Numbered from the stretch's first letter, positions 7,832-17,166 are shown. The stretch: DNA of 64,000 bases from Marinomonas alcarazii (GCF_003208215.1 NZ_QKLW01000002.1:563671-627670), one strand, 5' to 3'. The notes: generated by a model not told the origin, from the letters alone. Program-made: numbers and translations.

Positions 7832-9406
7832 TTACACCCCTTGTTTTAGCTGAGCCGTTTCTTGTTCAAGTGCGTAACGCCCAGTATGCAAGCTAGAAGG
7901 GCCTTGTTTCGCAAAGCGAATCATTAAGTACATCTCAGCAATTAGGAACGCTGTGTAAAGAAGCCCGAAGCCTGCAAGGCTGATCCAGATCTCTGTTGCT
8001 GTTAAGCTAGAGACCGCAACATGAACCGGTAATATTTCACCAATAGCCCAAGGCTGACGACCGTATTCCGCAACAAACCAACCTGCTTCATTGGCAATCC
8101 AAGGAAGTGGCAAACAGATTACGATAAATTTCAGGAACAAAGGGCTTTGACCAATGCGACGACGCGCGTTTTGGTAAAAAGCAGCAGCGAAGACAAACAG
8201 CATTACGAAGCCACAGCCGACCATGATGCGGAATGCAAAGAACAATGGCGCAACCTGCGGTATAGAGTATTCAACCGCTTGATCGATCTCTTCAGATGTC
8301 ACTTTGTTCATGTCTTCGTTGAATGCTGTTACCAACAAACCGTAACCAAGATCGTCTTTTACTTTGTCGAAGTTTTCTTTCACTAATGGATCGGTAGAAC
8401 CATTACGTAGTTTTTCAAGCAGCTGGTTTGCATATATACCATTGATAATACGTTGGCGGTTATGCTCTTTCAGCTCTTTGATACCTTCTACTTCTTTGTC
8501 TAGAGAACGGGTCGCAATCAAGCCCATTAGACCAGGAATCTTGATGGCAAATTCGGTTTCTTGAAGCTCTTGGTTTGGGAAGCCGATCAGCGTGAAGTCA
8601 GCAGGCGCAGCCTGTGTTTCCCACTCTGCTTCTACCGCAGCCAATTTTACTTTTTGCACTTCACCAAGCTCGTAACCAGACTCGTCGCCTAGCAAGATAA
8701 CACTTAGGATAGACGCCAAACCAAACGCAGAAGCGATGGCGAAAGAGCGACGAGCAAACGCAAGGTCACGGCCTTTCAATAAGTAGTAGCTTGAAATAAC
8801 AAGAACAAACATCGCCCCTGTTGTGTAGCCTGCTGATACTGTGTGAACAAATTTTACTTGGGCTACTGGGTTAAGCAGCAAAGCACCGAAGTCCACCAAT
8901 TCCATTCTCATGGTTTCGTAGTTGAACTCAGACCCTACTGGGTTCTGCATCCAACCATTGGCAATCAATATCCACAAAGCTGATAAGTTAGAACCTAGCG
9001 CAACACCCCAAGTCACCATTAAATGCTTCACTTTACTTAGGCGATCCCAGCCAAAGAAAAATAAACCAACCAATGTGGACTCAAGGAAGAAAGCCATCAA
9101 GCCTTCAATGGCCAAAGGCGCGCCAAAAATATCACCAACATAATGAGAGTAGTAAGACCAGTTTGTTCCGAACTGGAACTCCATTGTCAAACCCGTTGTT
9201 ACACCCAGCGCAAAGTTAATACCAAATAACTTTCCCCAGAACTTCACCATGTCTTTGTAGACTTGCTTACCAGTAATTACATAGACAGACTCCATGATTG
9301 CCAATAAGAACGCCATCCCTAGTGTTAAAGGGACAAACAAATAGTGGTACAGAGCAGTGAAAGCAAACTGAAATCGCGATAAATCCACTACAGCTTCGTT
9401 AATCAT
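7832..9406 (-). CDS. cydA: cytochrome bd ubiquinol oxidase subunit I
   Basis: Catalytic subunit of cytochrome bd, which oxidises ubiquinol and reduces oxygen to water at low oxygen tension without pumping protons. The 524-residue protein shows the haem-ligand region [13 protein letters not shown] (His21), the long periplasmic quinol-binding Q-loop (about residues 240-380, the long form as in E. coli) and the signature [17 protein letters not shown]. It is the first gene of cydABXDC; the upstream region carries a candidate Fnr/Anr site, which would fit induction under oxygen limitation. Confidence 0.97.
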   Translation of the reverse strand: MINEAVVDLSRFQFAFTALYHYLFVPLTLGMAFLLAIMESVYVITGKQVYKDMVKFWGKLFGINFALGVTTGLTMEFQFGTNWSYYSHYVGDIFGAPLAIEGLMAFFLESTLVGLFFFGWDRLSKVKHLMVTWGVALGSNLSALWILIANGWMQNPVGSEFNYETMRMELVDFGALLLNPVAQVKFVHTVSAGYTTGAMFVLVISSYYLLKGRDLAFARRSFAIASAFGLASILSVILLGDESGYELGEVQKVKLAAVEAEWETQAAPADFTLIGFPNQELQETEFAIKIPGLMGLIATRSLDKEVEGIKELKEHNRQRIINGIYANQLLEKLRNGSTDPLVKENFDKVKDDLGYGLLVTAFNEDMNKVTSEEIDQAVEYSIPQVAPLFFAFRIMVGCGFVMLFVFAAAFYQNARRRIGQSPLFLKFIVICLPLPWIANEAGWFVAEYGRQPWAIGEILPVHVAVSSLTATEIWISLAGFGLLYTAFLIAEMYLMIRFAKQGPSSLHTGRYALEQETAQLKQGV

Positions 9407-9532
9407 ATAGCTTCAACCCATTCATTTGATTGAGAAAAAAAGGCGATCGCAGACACTTTGCTTTACGCGGTGCTCTTATTATCCAACGCCCACCGAAGCC
9501 TTAAAAAATTTCAAGGCTTACTATAAGGCCAG

Positions 9533-9574
9533 ATTATGAGTGCTGTTTTGATTTGAAACATTGCGTTAGATCAA
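9533..9574 (-). promoter_or_regulatory. candidate Fnr/Anr-type promoter of the cyd operon
   Basis: Reading the minus strand, TTGATCTAACGCAA (9574-9561) matches the Fnr/Anr consensus TTGAT-N4-ATCAA at the first half and at three of five bases in the second. A CATAAT hexamer at 9538-9533 would be the -10 element. That places the site at about -41.5 from the implied start near 9526, the usual class II activator position. This is a pattern match only. Confidence 0.45.
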
Positions 9575-9693
9575 GATAAAGAGAGTGAAAGGAATAAGTA
9601 GTAAAAAAGATGACAAAAACAAAAAAAATGACAAATTTGGAGTAACGAAAACACGAAAGGCAGAGGCATTATTGCAGTCAAGCGACCAAGTGA

Positions 9694-10107
9694 TTAATCC
9701 CAATTACTGCGTCGCAAGCTTTTGATCTGGCCTTTTTGCTTTTTCTGATCCACTCGCTTTTTCTGTGAAGAGCGTGTTGGCTTGGTCGGTCTACGTGCTT
9801 TTTGTACACGAACCGCTTCAAGAATAAGCGCTTTAAGTCTTGCTAACGCGTCTTCTCGATTCAACTCCTGAGTGCGGTGTTGTTGTGCCTTAAGTACAAT
9901 ATCGCCCTCTTTCGTTAATCGAGAGTCGTTTAATGCCAACAAACGCTCTTTATAAAATTCAGGCAGCGACGATGCCGCCACATTAAATCTTAGATGGATA
10001 GCGGAAGAGACTTTATTGACGTTTTGACCACCAGCCCCTTGTGCTCGGATAGCGGTTAATTCTATTTCGTGATCTGGGATGGCAACGGCGCGAGTGATTT
10101 GCAGCAT
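9694..10107 (-). CDS. arfB: alternative ribosome-rescue factor ArfB (peptidyl-tRNA hydrolase)
   Basis: A 137-residue release-factor-like protein that hydrolyses peptidyl-tRNA on ribosomes stalled at the end of broken messages. The catalytic GGQ motif is at residues 26-28 ([12 protein letters not shown]), preceded by the usual domain-3 fold of class I release factors. The C-terminal tail is strongly basic ([16 protein letters not shown] and onward), as required for insertion into the empty mRNA channel. Length agrees with E. coli ArfB/YaeJ. It is a single gene, divergent from the HisA-like gene. Confidence 0.93.
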   Translation of the reverse strand: MLQITRAVAIPDHEIELTAIRAQGAGGQNVNKVSSAIHLRFNVAASSLPEFYKERLLALNDSRLTKEGDIVLKAQQHRTQELNREDALARLKALILEAVRVQKARRPTKPTRSSQKKRVDQKKQKGQIKSLRRSNWD

Positions 10108-10247
10108 AAGATTGCTTAATTCTATCTAAATATCTATTTTAATTGCCCATTGTAACAGGCTTAAGAAGTGTTTGCTTTGGCGCATCGTTTCTCTGTACAT
10201 TATCGGTTACAATCGCTGACTAATTTGAGACCTAATAGGAGTTTTTT

Positions 10248-11009
10248 GTGACCCAGTTCCGTCCTTGTATCGATCTACACCAAGGCAAGGTTAAGCAAAT
10301 CATAGGAGGCAGTCTGAATGACAAAGGCGCCACTGAAAACTTTATCAGCGAATTTAACGCCGAACATTATGCCCTCATGTACAAAGAACATAACTTACTT
10401 GGCGGCCACGTTATTGCTTTAGGCAAAGGCAACCAAGAAGAAGCGCTGAGCGCATTACGTGCCTACCCGAACGGTTTACAATTTGGCGGAGGCGTTACCA
10501 GCAGTAATGCAGCAAGCTATCTAGAAGCTGGCGCTTCTCACGTTATTGTCACCTCGTATTTGTTTGAAAATGGTGAGTTCTCCTGGGACCGATTAGATAA
10601 AATCAAACGCGAAACGGGTACAGATAGACTGGTTTTAGATTTAAGCTGTCGCCGCACTAAAGACGGCTGGTACATTGCCACAGATCGCTGGCAAACTATT
10701 ACGTCTACTCAAGTAAACCATGAAAACCTCATTGAATTAGCCAATCATTGTGACGAATTTCTAATTCACGCAGCCGATGTAGAAGGTTTGCAAGCGGGCA
10801 TTGACGAAGATTTGGTTCGACTGCTTGGTCAAGGCTGCCCAGTGGCCGTGACCTACGCTGGCGGGGCTCGCTCTTTATCTGACCTTAAACGGGTCTGTGA
10901 ATTGTCCTCAGGAAACGTTGATTTGACCATTGGTAGTGCCTTAGATATTTTCGGCGGACAAGGCGTTACACTGGACGAATGCATCCTGTGGAATCAATCT
11001 CAGCAATAA
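10248..11009 (+). CDS. phosphoribosylformimino-AICAR ribotide isomerase, eukaryotic type (HisA/HIS6-like)
   Basis: A 253-residue TIM-barrel isomerase of the fourth step of histidine synthesis. The sequence resembles the fungal/plant HIS6 form and not the usual bacterial HisA: FRPCIDLHQGKVKQIIGG at the N-terminus, LQFGGGV near residue 76, LVLDLSCRR near 126 and TYAGGARSLSDL near 204. The candidate catalytic acids are Asp9 and Asp129. It starts with GTG, preceded by TAGGAG. No other his gene is close, and a hairpin terminator follows, so it is a stand-alone unit. It may be a second isomerase alongside a canonical hisA elsewhere, or the only one. Confidence 0.85.
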   Translation: MTQFRPCIDLHQGKVKQIIGGSLNDKGATENFISEFNAEHYALMYKEHNLLGGHVIALGKGNQEEALSALRAYPNGLQFGGGVTSSNAASYLEAGASHVIVTSYLFENGEFSWDRLDKIKRETGTDRLVLDLSCRRTKDGWYIATDRWQTITSTQVNHENLIELANHCDEFLIHAADVEGLQAGIDEDLVRLLGQGCPVAVTYAGGARSLSDLKRVCELSSGNVDLTIGSALDIFGGQGVTLDECILWNQSQQ

Positions 11010-11013
11010 ACTC

Positions 11014-11053
11014 ACGTAAGAGGCAAGTATTTTGCTTGTCTCTTACGCTTTTC
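11014..11053 (+). terminator. intrinsic terminator after the HisA-like gene
   Basis: Arms CGTAAGAGGCAAG and CTTGTCTCTTACG pair with one mismatch and are followed by CTTTTC. Confidence 0.75.
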
Positions 11054-11122
11054 TCGACATAACCCCCGCCATACCTCATACTTAGTGGCCTATTTTTTCG
11101 CCTTTAATCTCAGGATTAGTTA

Positions 11123-11914
11123 ATGCTTATACTTCGTTCTGGCCTTTTACTTGCGACGCTCTTACTTAGCGCCTGCTCGATGCCAATTTTTCAAGATTTA
11201 CCGTCCTCCAAAACAGAGAATGTCGACCCAAGCGCATCCAACAACACGCCAGTAGACTCTGCGCAATCTACAGATGACACACCTATTTCATCGACGGCTG
11301 ACAATACATCAAGCGAAAGCACATCAACCCCAGTTAATAAGGTGAGTGCGACTGATAATTTGACTCAGCAGCTTAGAACTCAACAAGCATTGGCTAAAGC
11401 CAATTATGCTGAGCTAACCAATCGCATGGGGAAAGCACCACAATTGCCAAGCATAGCTAATGTGAGCGGCTTGTCATCTCAACAGATAAATGACGCAACC
11501 CAACAGTTGCGCTCTTATGTGAGCAAAACGAACTCTACCCTAGCGTCTTTGAATGCACGTGTTGAAGATCGCCAAAAAGTGGCATTAAACGGAGATATCA
11601 TTCGGATTTTCTTATCTGAAGCGACCGTTAGCCATGATAACCAATCATTTAAAGCTCAACCTTTGGTCGGTCAATGGATTCGAGGTGAAAGCAGAGCCAT
11701 TCGTTTAAAAGACAATATTTTGTTTGAGGCTCCAAAATCAGAAGACCTAAACATCACCTTCTCTGAAACCTATCAGTTGATCGTTAATAACAAGGTTATT
11801 GCGACAATCAACCCTAACAGAGAAAAGAATGATGCGAACTTTACCGTTCCTACCCATGACAACAAAGGCTCTATAGTTGGCAAGCTAGACTTTAGAGTGG
11901 TAGAGGACGAATAG
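11123..11914 (+). CDS. predicted lipoprotein of unknown function
   Basis: 263 residues. A type II signal peptide ends in the lipobox LLSAC (Cys18), so the protein is probably anchored to a membrane. A serine/threonine/asparagine-rich linker (about residues 30-80) is followed by a helical part rich in Gln and Ala (about 85-150) and a C-terminal mixed beta-looking domain (about 155-263). No family is recognised. It stands alone, between the terminator of the HisA-like gene and a strong bidirectional terminator. Confidence 0.75.
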   Translation: MLILRSGLLLATLLLSACSMPIFQDLPSSKTENVDPSASNNTPVDSAQSTDDTPISSTADNTSSESTSTPVNKVSATDNLTQQLRTQQALAKANYAELTNRMGKAPQLPSIANVSGLSSQQINDATQQLRSYVSKTNSTLASLNARVEDRQKVALNGDIIRIFLSEATVSHDNQSFKAQPLVGQWIRGESRAIRLKDNILFEAPKSEDLNITFSETYQLIVNNKVIATINPNREKNDANFTVPTHDNKGSIVGKLDFRVVEDE

Positions 11915-11923
11915 ACGATCTAT

Positions 11924-11966
11924 CTAAAAAAATGGCCTAACTGTCACCACAGTTAGGCCATTTTTC
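11924..11966. terminator. bidirectional terminator between convergent genes
   Basis: A perfect 12-bp stem, TGGCCTAACTGT with ACAGTTAGGCCA around loop CACC, is flanked by an A-run on the left and a T-run on the right. It can end both the lipoprotein transcript and the minus-strand gene that follows. Confidence 0.9.
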
Positions 11967-12002
11967 GTTGGGCGGCATGCAATGCCCATAACCAGCACTC
12001 GA

Positions 12003-12473
12003 CTAAATTACCTTAGCATTGCTTCGCCATTGCTTCACCGTATCCAATCCCCTACGTAAATAGACCAAATAGTCTGCGATGACATTGGCAAAGACCTTGT
12101 CACCTAGTTGTCGTAGTAATACCTCAATTCTTTTTAGACTCCGCTCGTTTATCACCATCACAAGACTCAGAAGGCTCTGTCCTGTCGCCGCACCAAGTGC
12201 TGTCAAATACTCACGGCTGATATGGCCCGCCTCTTGGGTCATCATCTTTGAGTCTTCCAGCACATTACCAACAAAAGACAGCAAGCGATCAGCCAAGCGG
12301 CGAAACAAATAAGACAGCTTTTTAAAGCCATGCTTATCAATCGTGTTATCAACCCGTTCTGACAACGTCGCGTTGGCAAAAAAGCCATCAAAACACATAG
12401 AGATCATGTCATAAATCAACCCTGTGTCTTTATCAGACAGTGACCTTGTCGCTAAATCTCTATTGTTTATCAC
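12003..12473 (-). CDS. hypothetical protein, mostly helical
   Basis: 156 residues with no recognised domain. The GTG start at 12473 is chosen because AAAGGAG lies seven bases upstream. Predicted to be cytoplasmic and largely helical: no signal peptide, and a middle hydrophobic stretch (TALGAATGQSLLSLVMVI, about residues 91-108) is compatible with a buried or peripheral helix. Divergently oriented from the sigma-54 activator next door, so control by that activator is possible but unsupported. Confidence 0.65.
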   Translation of the reverse strand: MINNRDLATRSLSDKDTGLIYDMISMCFDGFFANATLSERVDNTIDKHGFKKLSYLFRRLADRLLSFVGNVLEDSKMMTQEAGHISREYLTALGAATGQSLLSLVMVINERSLKRIEVLLRQLGDKVFANVIADYLVYLRRGLDTVKQWRSNAKVI

Positions 12474-12629
12474 TATTGGCTCCTTTCAAAAAAGGGTGAG
12501 CTTTGTGCAAATACCGCTGATTAATTCCGTGTTTCATGAAAAGTCATGGGCTGCCCTCTTTGATCACCAGTAGCCCTATGATTTTATGAGCATACAAATT
12601 TGCACTCTATTCATTCAGGGAAAACGATA

Positions 12630-13979
12630 ATGTCTTTACCAAAGCTTTTTTTGCATGTTCAAGATCCATTATTGGCTTCAGACCTGCTAGCGCTAAAAGG
12701 CGTTCAACAATATGAATTGAACGTCAGCTATCAAGAAGAATGCTGGCTGCAACAACTTGCCATTAGCCAATGTGATGTCGCCATTATTGAAGTGAGCTCT
12801 GCTGATAGCGACTCACTACAAGGGCTAGTTGATCATCCACTGCTTTCTCAAACCGAGTTTCTTTTTTTCAGTAAAGGTGAACCTGCACCTATGCTGGATC
12901 AGCTTATTCAAAAAGGCGCTGGTTTTCACTACCGAGCGCCATTCAATGTTAAGTCCGTTGAATCTTCACTTAACGAAGTTTTCAACGAGCTGAGTGTGCC
13001 GCAGCAATACGATAACCCCCAAGCCAGCTATCTAGATCAATTTGGCCTATTGGTCGGGTCTTCATCTGCTATGCACTCTCTTTACCGCACCATTCGCAAA
13101 GTCGCTAACACAAACACCAACGCATTTATTATTGGTGAAAGCGGCACAGGTAAAGAACTTATTGCTAATACTCTGCATGTAGTAAGTCACCGTGCAGACG
13201 GTCCATTTGTTGCGATAAACTGCGGCGCACTAAGTCCAGAACTGATTGATAGCGAACTGTTTGGTCACGTTAAAGGTGCTTTCACAGGCGCTCATAAGGA
13301 TCACCAAGGTGTATTTGAACAAGCTGAAGGTGGCACATTGTTTTTGGATGAAGTCACTGAAATGCCTTTTGAGTATCAAGTAAAACTACTACGAGTCCTT
13401 GAAAGTGGTGAATACAAACCGGTTGGCGCTCAACAAGTCAAAAAAACCAACGTTCGAATTGTCGCCGCAACCAATCGCATATTGAGCGATGCCATCCGTG
13501 ATGATGTCTTCCGTGAAGATCTGTATTTTCGCCTTGCGCAATTCCCTATTATGTCGCCACCTTTAAGAGAAAGAGAAGGTGACGCCTGCGGTCTGGCACA
13601 ACACTTTTTGGCTTACCGAAACGCTCAAGATGGTCAACAAAAGCAACTTTCCGCCTCCAGTCTCGAAAAAATCAGCCAATATTCTTGGCCAGGTAATGTC
13701 CGCGAATTAAAACACGCTATCGAGCGCGCTTATATTTTGGCAGACCAAACCATTCTCCCAGAACACCTAATTACAAATGCGCTTAATGACCAAGCTGAAA
13801 ACAGTAAAACATCCGGCATTCCTATTGGAATGCGCCTTGATGACATCGAAAAAATTGCCATCTTAAAAACACTCAAAAATAACGATGGCAACCGGACTGA
13901 TACAGCCAATCAACTTGGTATTAGCATCAAAACGCTCTATAACAAGTTAGATAAATACGAATACGTTCAAGAATTGTAA
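12630..13979 (+). CDS. sigma-54-dependent transcriptional activator (NtrC family)
   Basis: 449 residues from the ATG at 12630; an in-frame TTG ten codons earlier is less likely. The N-terminal 125 residues look like a receiver-fold domain, but the usual acidic phosphorylation pocket is not obvious. The AAA+ domain has Walker A GESGTGKE (169-176), the sigma-54-contacting loop GAFTGA (216-221) and Walker B LFLDEV. A Fis-type helix-turn-helix ends the protein (DTANQLGISIKTLYNKL). It should activate RpoN-dependent promoters. No partner histidine kinase lies nearby, so its signal is unknown; a c-di-GMP or enhancer-type input like that of VpsR/FleQ relatives is possible. Confidence 0.9.
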   Translation: MSLPKLFLHVQDPLLASDLLALKGVQQYELNVSYQEECWLQQLAISQCDVAIIEVSSADSDSLQGLVDHPLLSQTEFLFFSKGEPAPMLDQLIQKGAGFHYRAPFNVKSVESSLNEVFNELSVPQQYDNPQASYLDQFGLLVGSSSAMHSLYRTIRKVANTNTNAFIIGESGTGKELIANTLHVVSHRADGPFVAINCGALSPELIDSELFGHVKGAFTGAHKDHQGVFEQAEGGTLFLDEVTEMPFEYQVKLLRVLESGEYKPVGAQQVKKTNVRIVAATNRILSDAIRDDVFREDLYFRLAQFPIMSPPLREREGDACGLAQHFLAYRNAQDGQQKQLSASSLEKISQYSWPGNVRELKHAIERAYILADQTILPEHLITNALNDQAENSKTSGIPIGMRLDDIEKIAILKTLKNNDGNRTDTANQLGISIKTLYNKLDKYEYVQEL

Positions 13980-14020
13980 GTATCTGACGCTTATTAACCT
14001 AAAGCCTTCCACTATCATTA

Positions 14021-14056
14021 AGCCACCAATAAGACATCACTGACTTATTGGTGGCT
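14021..14056. terminator. hairpin between convergent genes
   Basis: A perfect 13-bp stem, AGCCACCAATAAG with CTTATTGGTGGCT around a 10-base loop. A clear U-run is missing, but the position between two converging genes supports a terminator role. Confidence 0.65.
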
Positions 14057-14063
14057 GACAGGA

Positions 14064-14339
14064 TTAGCAATTTGTATTCGCGGCGTCTACGCCTTCTTTC
14101 ACGTCTTCACACGTATCTTCCACCGCATTACCCGTGTCTGTCATAGTGTCTTCCACTGCATTACCAGCATTGTCTAAGGCTTCACTTGCGTTATCCATAG
14201 TTTGCTCGACTGCATCACCTGCACTAGACATTGCATCTTCTACTTTATTATTGTCTTCTGAATCTTGACCGCAAGCTGCTAGTGTTGCTGCTGTTACAAG
14301 AACCAATGCTGTGTTTAGTAAAGTACGTTTAATCGCCAT
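14064..14339 (-). CDS. small repetitive lipoprotein
   Basis: 91 residues from the ATG at 14339, which has GGAGG seven bases upstream; an earlier in-frame start overlaps that ribosome-binding site. A short signal peptide ends in the lipobox LAAC, followed by an acidic, alanine-rich chain in which DNAGNAVEDT-like units repeat about every 11 residues (also SSAGDAVEQTMDNASEA and TDTGNAVEDTCEDV). Such 11-residue patterns form long amphipathic helices. Two extra cysteines lie near the C-terminus. It resembles entericidin-like or stress-associated small lipoproteins only in style; the function is unknown. Confidence 0.75.
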   Translation of the reverse strand: MAIKRTLLNTALVLVTAATLAACGQDSEDNNKVEDAMSSAGDAVEQTMDNASEALDNAGNAVEDTMTDTGNAVEDTCEDVKEGVDAANTNC

Positions 14340-14757
14340 AACAATAACCTCCATTTAACTTCTAAAATATTGAGTACGTTCAGCAAAATTGCCTGACGAC
14401 TCACTAATTAACTCAATCAGCTCAGCACACTATGTTCGGGCTTTGCTGTTGATTCCCTTAGACTATTGCGAAGGCCGTGCCAGTTTTTCAAAAAAACCAT
14501 AAGCGATTGATAAATAAGAAAATAATAAATTCAACCAGCAAAACCAAGTGGCTTTTATAACCACCTGACTAGTATTTTTTACAAAATCTCTCGGTAAGCC
14601 TTTCCGTCGAGCAATTGTAAAGACGGAAGAAATGTGGCCCTCACAGCCTAATCTCAGCAAAATAGACAAAAATCCACTTGAATGTTTGCGTCTCTACCAT
14701 AAAATTGGCGAAAACCTTTATCCTAAAAAAGGTATCAAGTTTAACGAAGGATCCCCT
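14340..14757. other. intergenic region upstream of the small lipoprotein and aguA
   Basis: Divergent promoter region of about 420 bp without a convincing gene. A possible sigma-70 promoter for aguA is TTGAAT (14678-14683) and TAAAAT (14700-14705) with 16-bp spacing. A minus-strand open frame at 14463-14669 has no ribosome-binding site or protein-like composition and is not called. Confidence 0.5.
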
Positions 14758-15870
14758 ATGAGCCAGTCGCTTTCTACCACCCCAAAACTAGATGGGTTTC
14801 GTATGCCTGCGGAACACGAGCCACAAGAGCAAGTCTGGATGGCGTGGCCAACCCGTGAGGACAATTGGCGAGATAGCGGCAAACCTGCTCAGGCTGAATT
14901 TGTTGCGGTGGCCGCCGCCATTGCTCAAGCAACCGATGTGACTTTTATTGTTGACGCCAAGCATTTTAATGAGGCTCGCACTGCATTACCAAGCCACATC
15001 CGCGTCATTGAAATTCCATCAGATGATTGCTGGATGCGTGATATAGGCGCAACTTACCTTGTTAATGACAAGGGTGATCGTCGCGCCAATAGCTGGGAGT
15101 TTAATGCATGGGGTGGCGAACTCGATGGTTTATACGACTCTTGGCAGCAAGATAACGCTGTCGCTGAGAAAATGGCGGCCATTACGGAAGACGACGTCTA
15201 CTGTGTTCCTCTTATATTAGAAGGCGGCTCGATCCATGTGGACGGTGAAGGCACACTTTATACCACTGAAGAATGTTTGCTACACCCGAGCCGCAACCCA
15301 AATTTAAGCAAAGACGACATTGAAGGCTTACTAAAGACTTATTTGAATGTTGAAAAAATCATCTGGCTTAAAGACGGCCTTTATAATGATGAAACCAATG
15401 GTCACGTTGATAACATCATGCATGTCATCCGCCCAGGTGTCGTTGCGCTAACCGATTGTGATGACCCAAACGACCCACAGTATGCAATCAGCAAAGCGGC
15501 ACTAAACGTGCTTAGCCAAAGTCATGATGCAAAAGGTCGAGCTTTAGAGATTATTAAACTTCCACTACCAGGGCCGCTTTTCGTTTCAGAAGACGAAGCC
15601 AAAAACCTAGTAGAGAGTGATTCAATGAATCGTCAGGCTGGAGAACGTCTGGCTGCGTCTTATGCCAACTTTTTAATAACCAATAATCATATTGTCTTTC
15701 CGACCTTTGGCGTTAGTACAGACAAACAGGCACAACAAATTCTGCAATCAGCGTTTCCTGATTATCAGATCATCGGCGTTTATGCGCGCAATATATTATT
15801 AGGTGGTGGAAACATTCATTGCATCACTCAACAAGTGCCGAAGAAATGCGTGGTTAAAGCAAATCCATAG
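14758..15870 (+). CDS. aguA: agmatine deiminase
   Basis: Converts agmatine to N-carbamoylputrescine and ammonia, a route from arginine to putrescine. The ATG at 14758 (after GAAGGATCCCCT) gives 370 residues, the normal length, although the frame is open further upstream. Guanidino-modifying-enzyme hallmarks are present: VWMAWPTREDNW near the start, DDCWMRDIGATYL around residues 85-97, the catalytic histidine region DETNGHVDN and the nucleophile Cys355 in LLGGGNIHCITQQ. The next step, N-carbamoylputrescine amidase (aguB), is not in the adjacent sequence. Confidence 0.95.
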   Translation: MSQSLSTTPKLDGFRMPAEHEPQEQVWMAWPTREDNWRDSGKPAQAEFVAVAAAIAQATDVTFIVDAKHFNEARTALPSHIRVIEIPSDDCWMRDIGATYLVNDKGDRRANSWEFNAWGGELDGLYDSWQQDNAVAEKMAAITEDDVYCVPLILEGGSIHVDGEGTLYTTEECLLHPSRNPNLSKDDIEGLLKTYLNVEKIIWLKDGLYNDETNGHVDNIMHVIRPGVVALTDCDDPNDPQYAISKAALNVLSQSHDAKGRALEIIKLPLPGPLFVSEDEAKNLVESDSMNRQAGERLAASYANFLITNNHIVFPTFGVSTDKQAQQILQSAFPDYQIIGVYARNILLGGGNIHCITQQVPKKCVVKANP

Positions 15871-16158
15871 CCTTTAATAGTGTTTAATTGATTATCCCGT
15901 TGCGACATTTTTTTGCTTGGGTAGTAATATTATAGAGGCTTGAATACGCCTTTTTTATAAGGGTAATATTTCTGTTTGTAGCTTACTCCCACTGTGCTAA
16001 TCTCGCAGAGGTAACACCTTTTATATATGCGATGTAATGCATTGGTGTTTTGTGTAATTTTTGGCTAGAACATCAACATAATAGTTAATGTTTGGTTGTA
16101 CTAATTGAAGCGCATTGCTTCTAATTTACGATGGCGTATTTCGCTTGGGGTAATATCA
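15871..16158. other. intergenic region before the RsgA-like gene
   Basis: AT-rich, 288 bp. No gene, convincing terminator or conserved motif was recognised. Confidence 0.4.
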
Positions 16159-17136
16159 ATGGATTCCACGTTTACTTTATTGGATCTAGGCTGGCAAGCT
16201 TACTTCCAACAACAGTTATCATTGGATGATTTAGAATCTAACCGTATTGCACGTATCTGCACTAAAACAGGCAGTCACTACGAGCTTGTTACTGAGTCTG
16301 GTTTTTTTACTTTAGAAGACCATTCGGATATGCCAAATATGGCAGTTGGTGACTGGATTGTTGCCGATACAGATAACAACTTCTTACGTCTTTTAGAATC
16401 GAGCTCTACATTTGAAAATATCGCGTCAAATATAGACACTGTATTTTTAATTTGCGCATTAAACCAAGATTTCAATCTCGCTTTAATCAAACGCTATCTA
16501 GAACTGACTCATGATGCACAAGCTGACGCTGTTGTTATCCTGACGAAAGCAGATACCTGTGATGACGTAATGGAAAAACGCGCACAAGTAGAAAAGCTGG
16601 ACCCTTTACTCATCGTAGAAACAGTTAACGCCTTAGATTCGGAAAGCTTAACTTGCTTATCGCCGTTCCTTAAAAAAGGAAAAACCATCGCTCTATTGGG
16701 CGCGGTCGGCTCAGGTAAGTCAGCACTAATCAATACCCTGATGAAAACCAGCGATAGCACGAAGTCACCAGTAAACATTGGCACTTCCGGCTCATTGAAA
16801 ATCATGCCTTCTGGCGCTATTTTGCTAGATACTGACAGTATGCGTGAGTTACAACTGAGCGAGTTTGATGGCACGACCATTGCCAACTTTGCCGATATAA
16901 TTGCCCTAGAAAAGCACTGTCGCTTCAGTGACTGCCGCCACGAAGGTGAGCCAGGCTGCGCCATAAAAGCGGCTGTAAAAGCAAACCAGATTGACGAACA
17001 ACGCGTCACTGACTTCTTGTTACTTCGCAATGAAGACGGCGATGACGATCAAGTGACTAAATCCAAGCCACAAGAAAAGTTCTATCGCAGTGCGCAATCT
17101 GATATCCGCGCGAGAAAGCACAGCTCTGCCGAGTAA
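16159..17136 (+). CDS. RsgA-like circularly permuted GTPase with eroded motifs
   Basis: 325 residues from the ATG at 16159. It follows the RsgA/YloQ plan: N-terminal OB-like domain (to about residue 85), a circularly permuted GTPase with G4 TKAD (129-132) before G1 GAVGSGKS (181-188), and a C-terminal zinc knuckle CRFSDCRHEGEPGC. RsgA tests maturation of the 30S subunit. Two key motifs are altered: the switch I GxHTTT region reads IGTSGSLK, and G3, normally DTPG, reads DTDS (224-227). GTP hydrolysis is therefore probably weakened. It is likely a divergent paralogue with a main rsgA elsewhere, which cannot be checked here. Confidence 0.82.
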   Translation: MDSTFTLLDLGWQAYFQQQLSLDDLESNRIARICTKTGSHYELVTESGFFTLEDHSDMPNMAVGDWIVADTDNNFLRLLESSSTFENIASNIDTVFLICALNQDFNLALIKRYLELTHDAQADAVVILTKADTCDDVMEKRAQVEKLDPLLIVETVNALDSESLTCLSPFLKKGKTIALLGAVGSGKSALINTLMKTSDSTKSPVNIGTSGSLKIMPSGAILLDTDSMRELQLSEFDGTTIANFADIIALEKHCRFSDCRHEGEPGCAIKAAVKANQIDEQRVTDFLLLRNEDGDDDQVTKSKPQEKFYRSAQSDIRARKHSSAE

Positions 17137-17166
17137 CATCTAGTACAGAGTCATACAGATGAACAG

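Noticed and set aside
14463-14669. Minus-strand 68-codon frame upstream of aguA
   Set aside because: No ribosome-binding site, unusual composition and overlap with the aguA promoter region.
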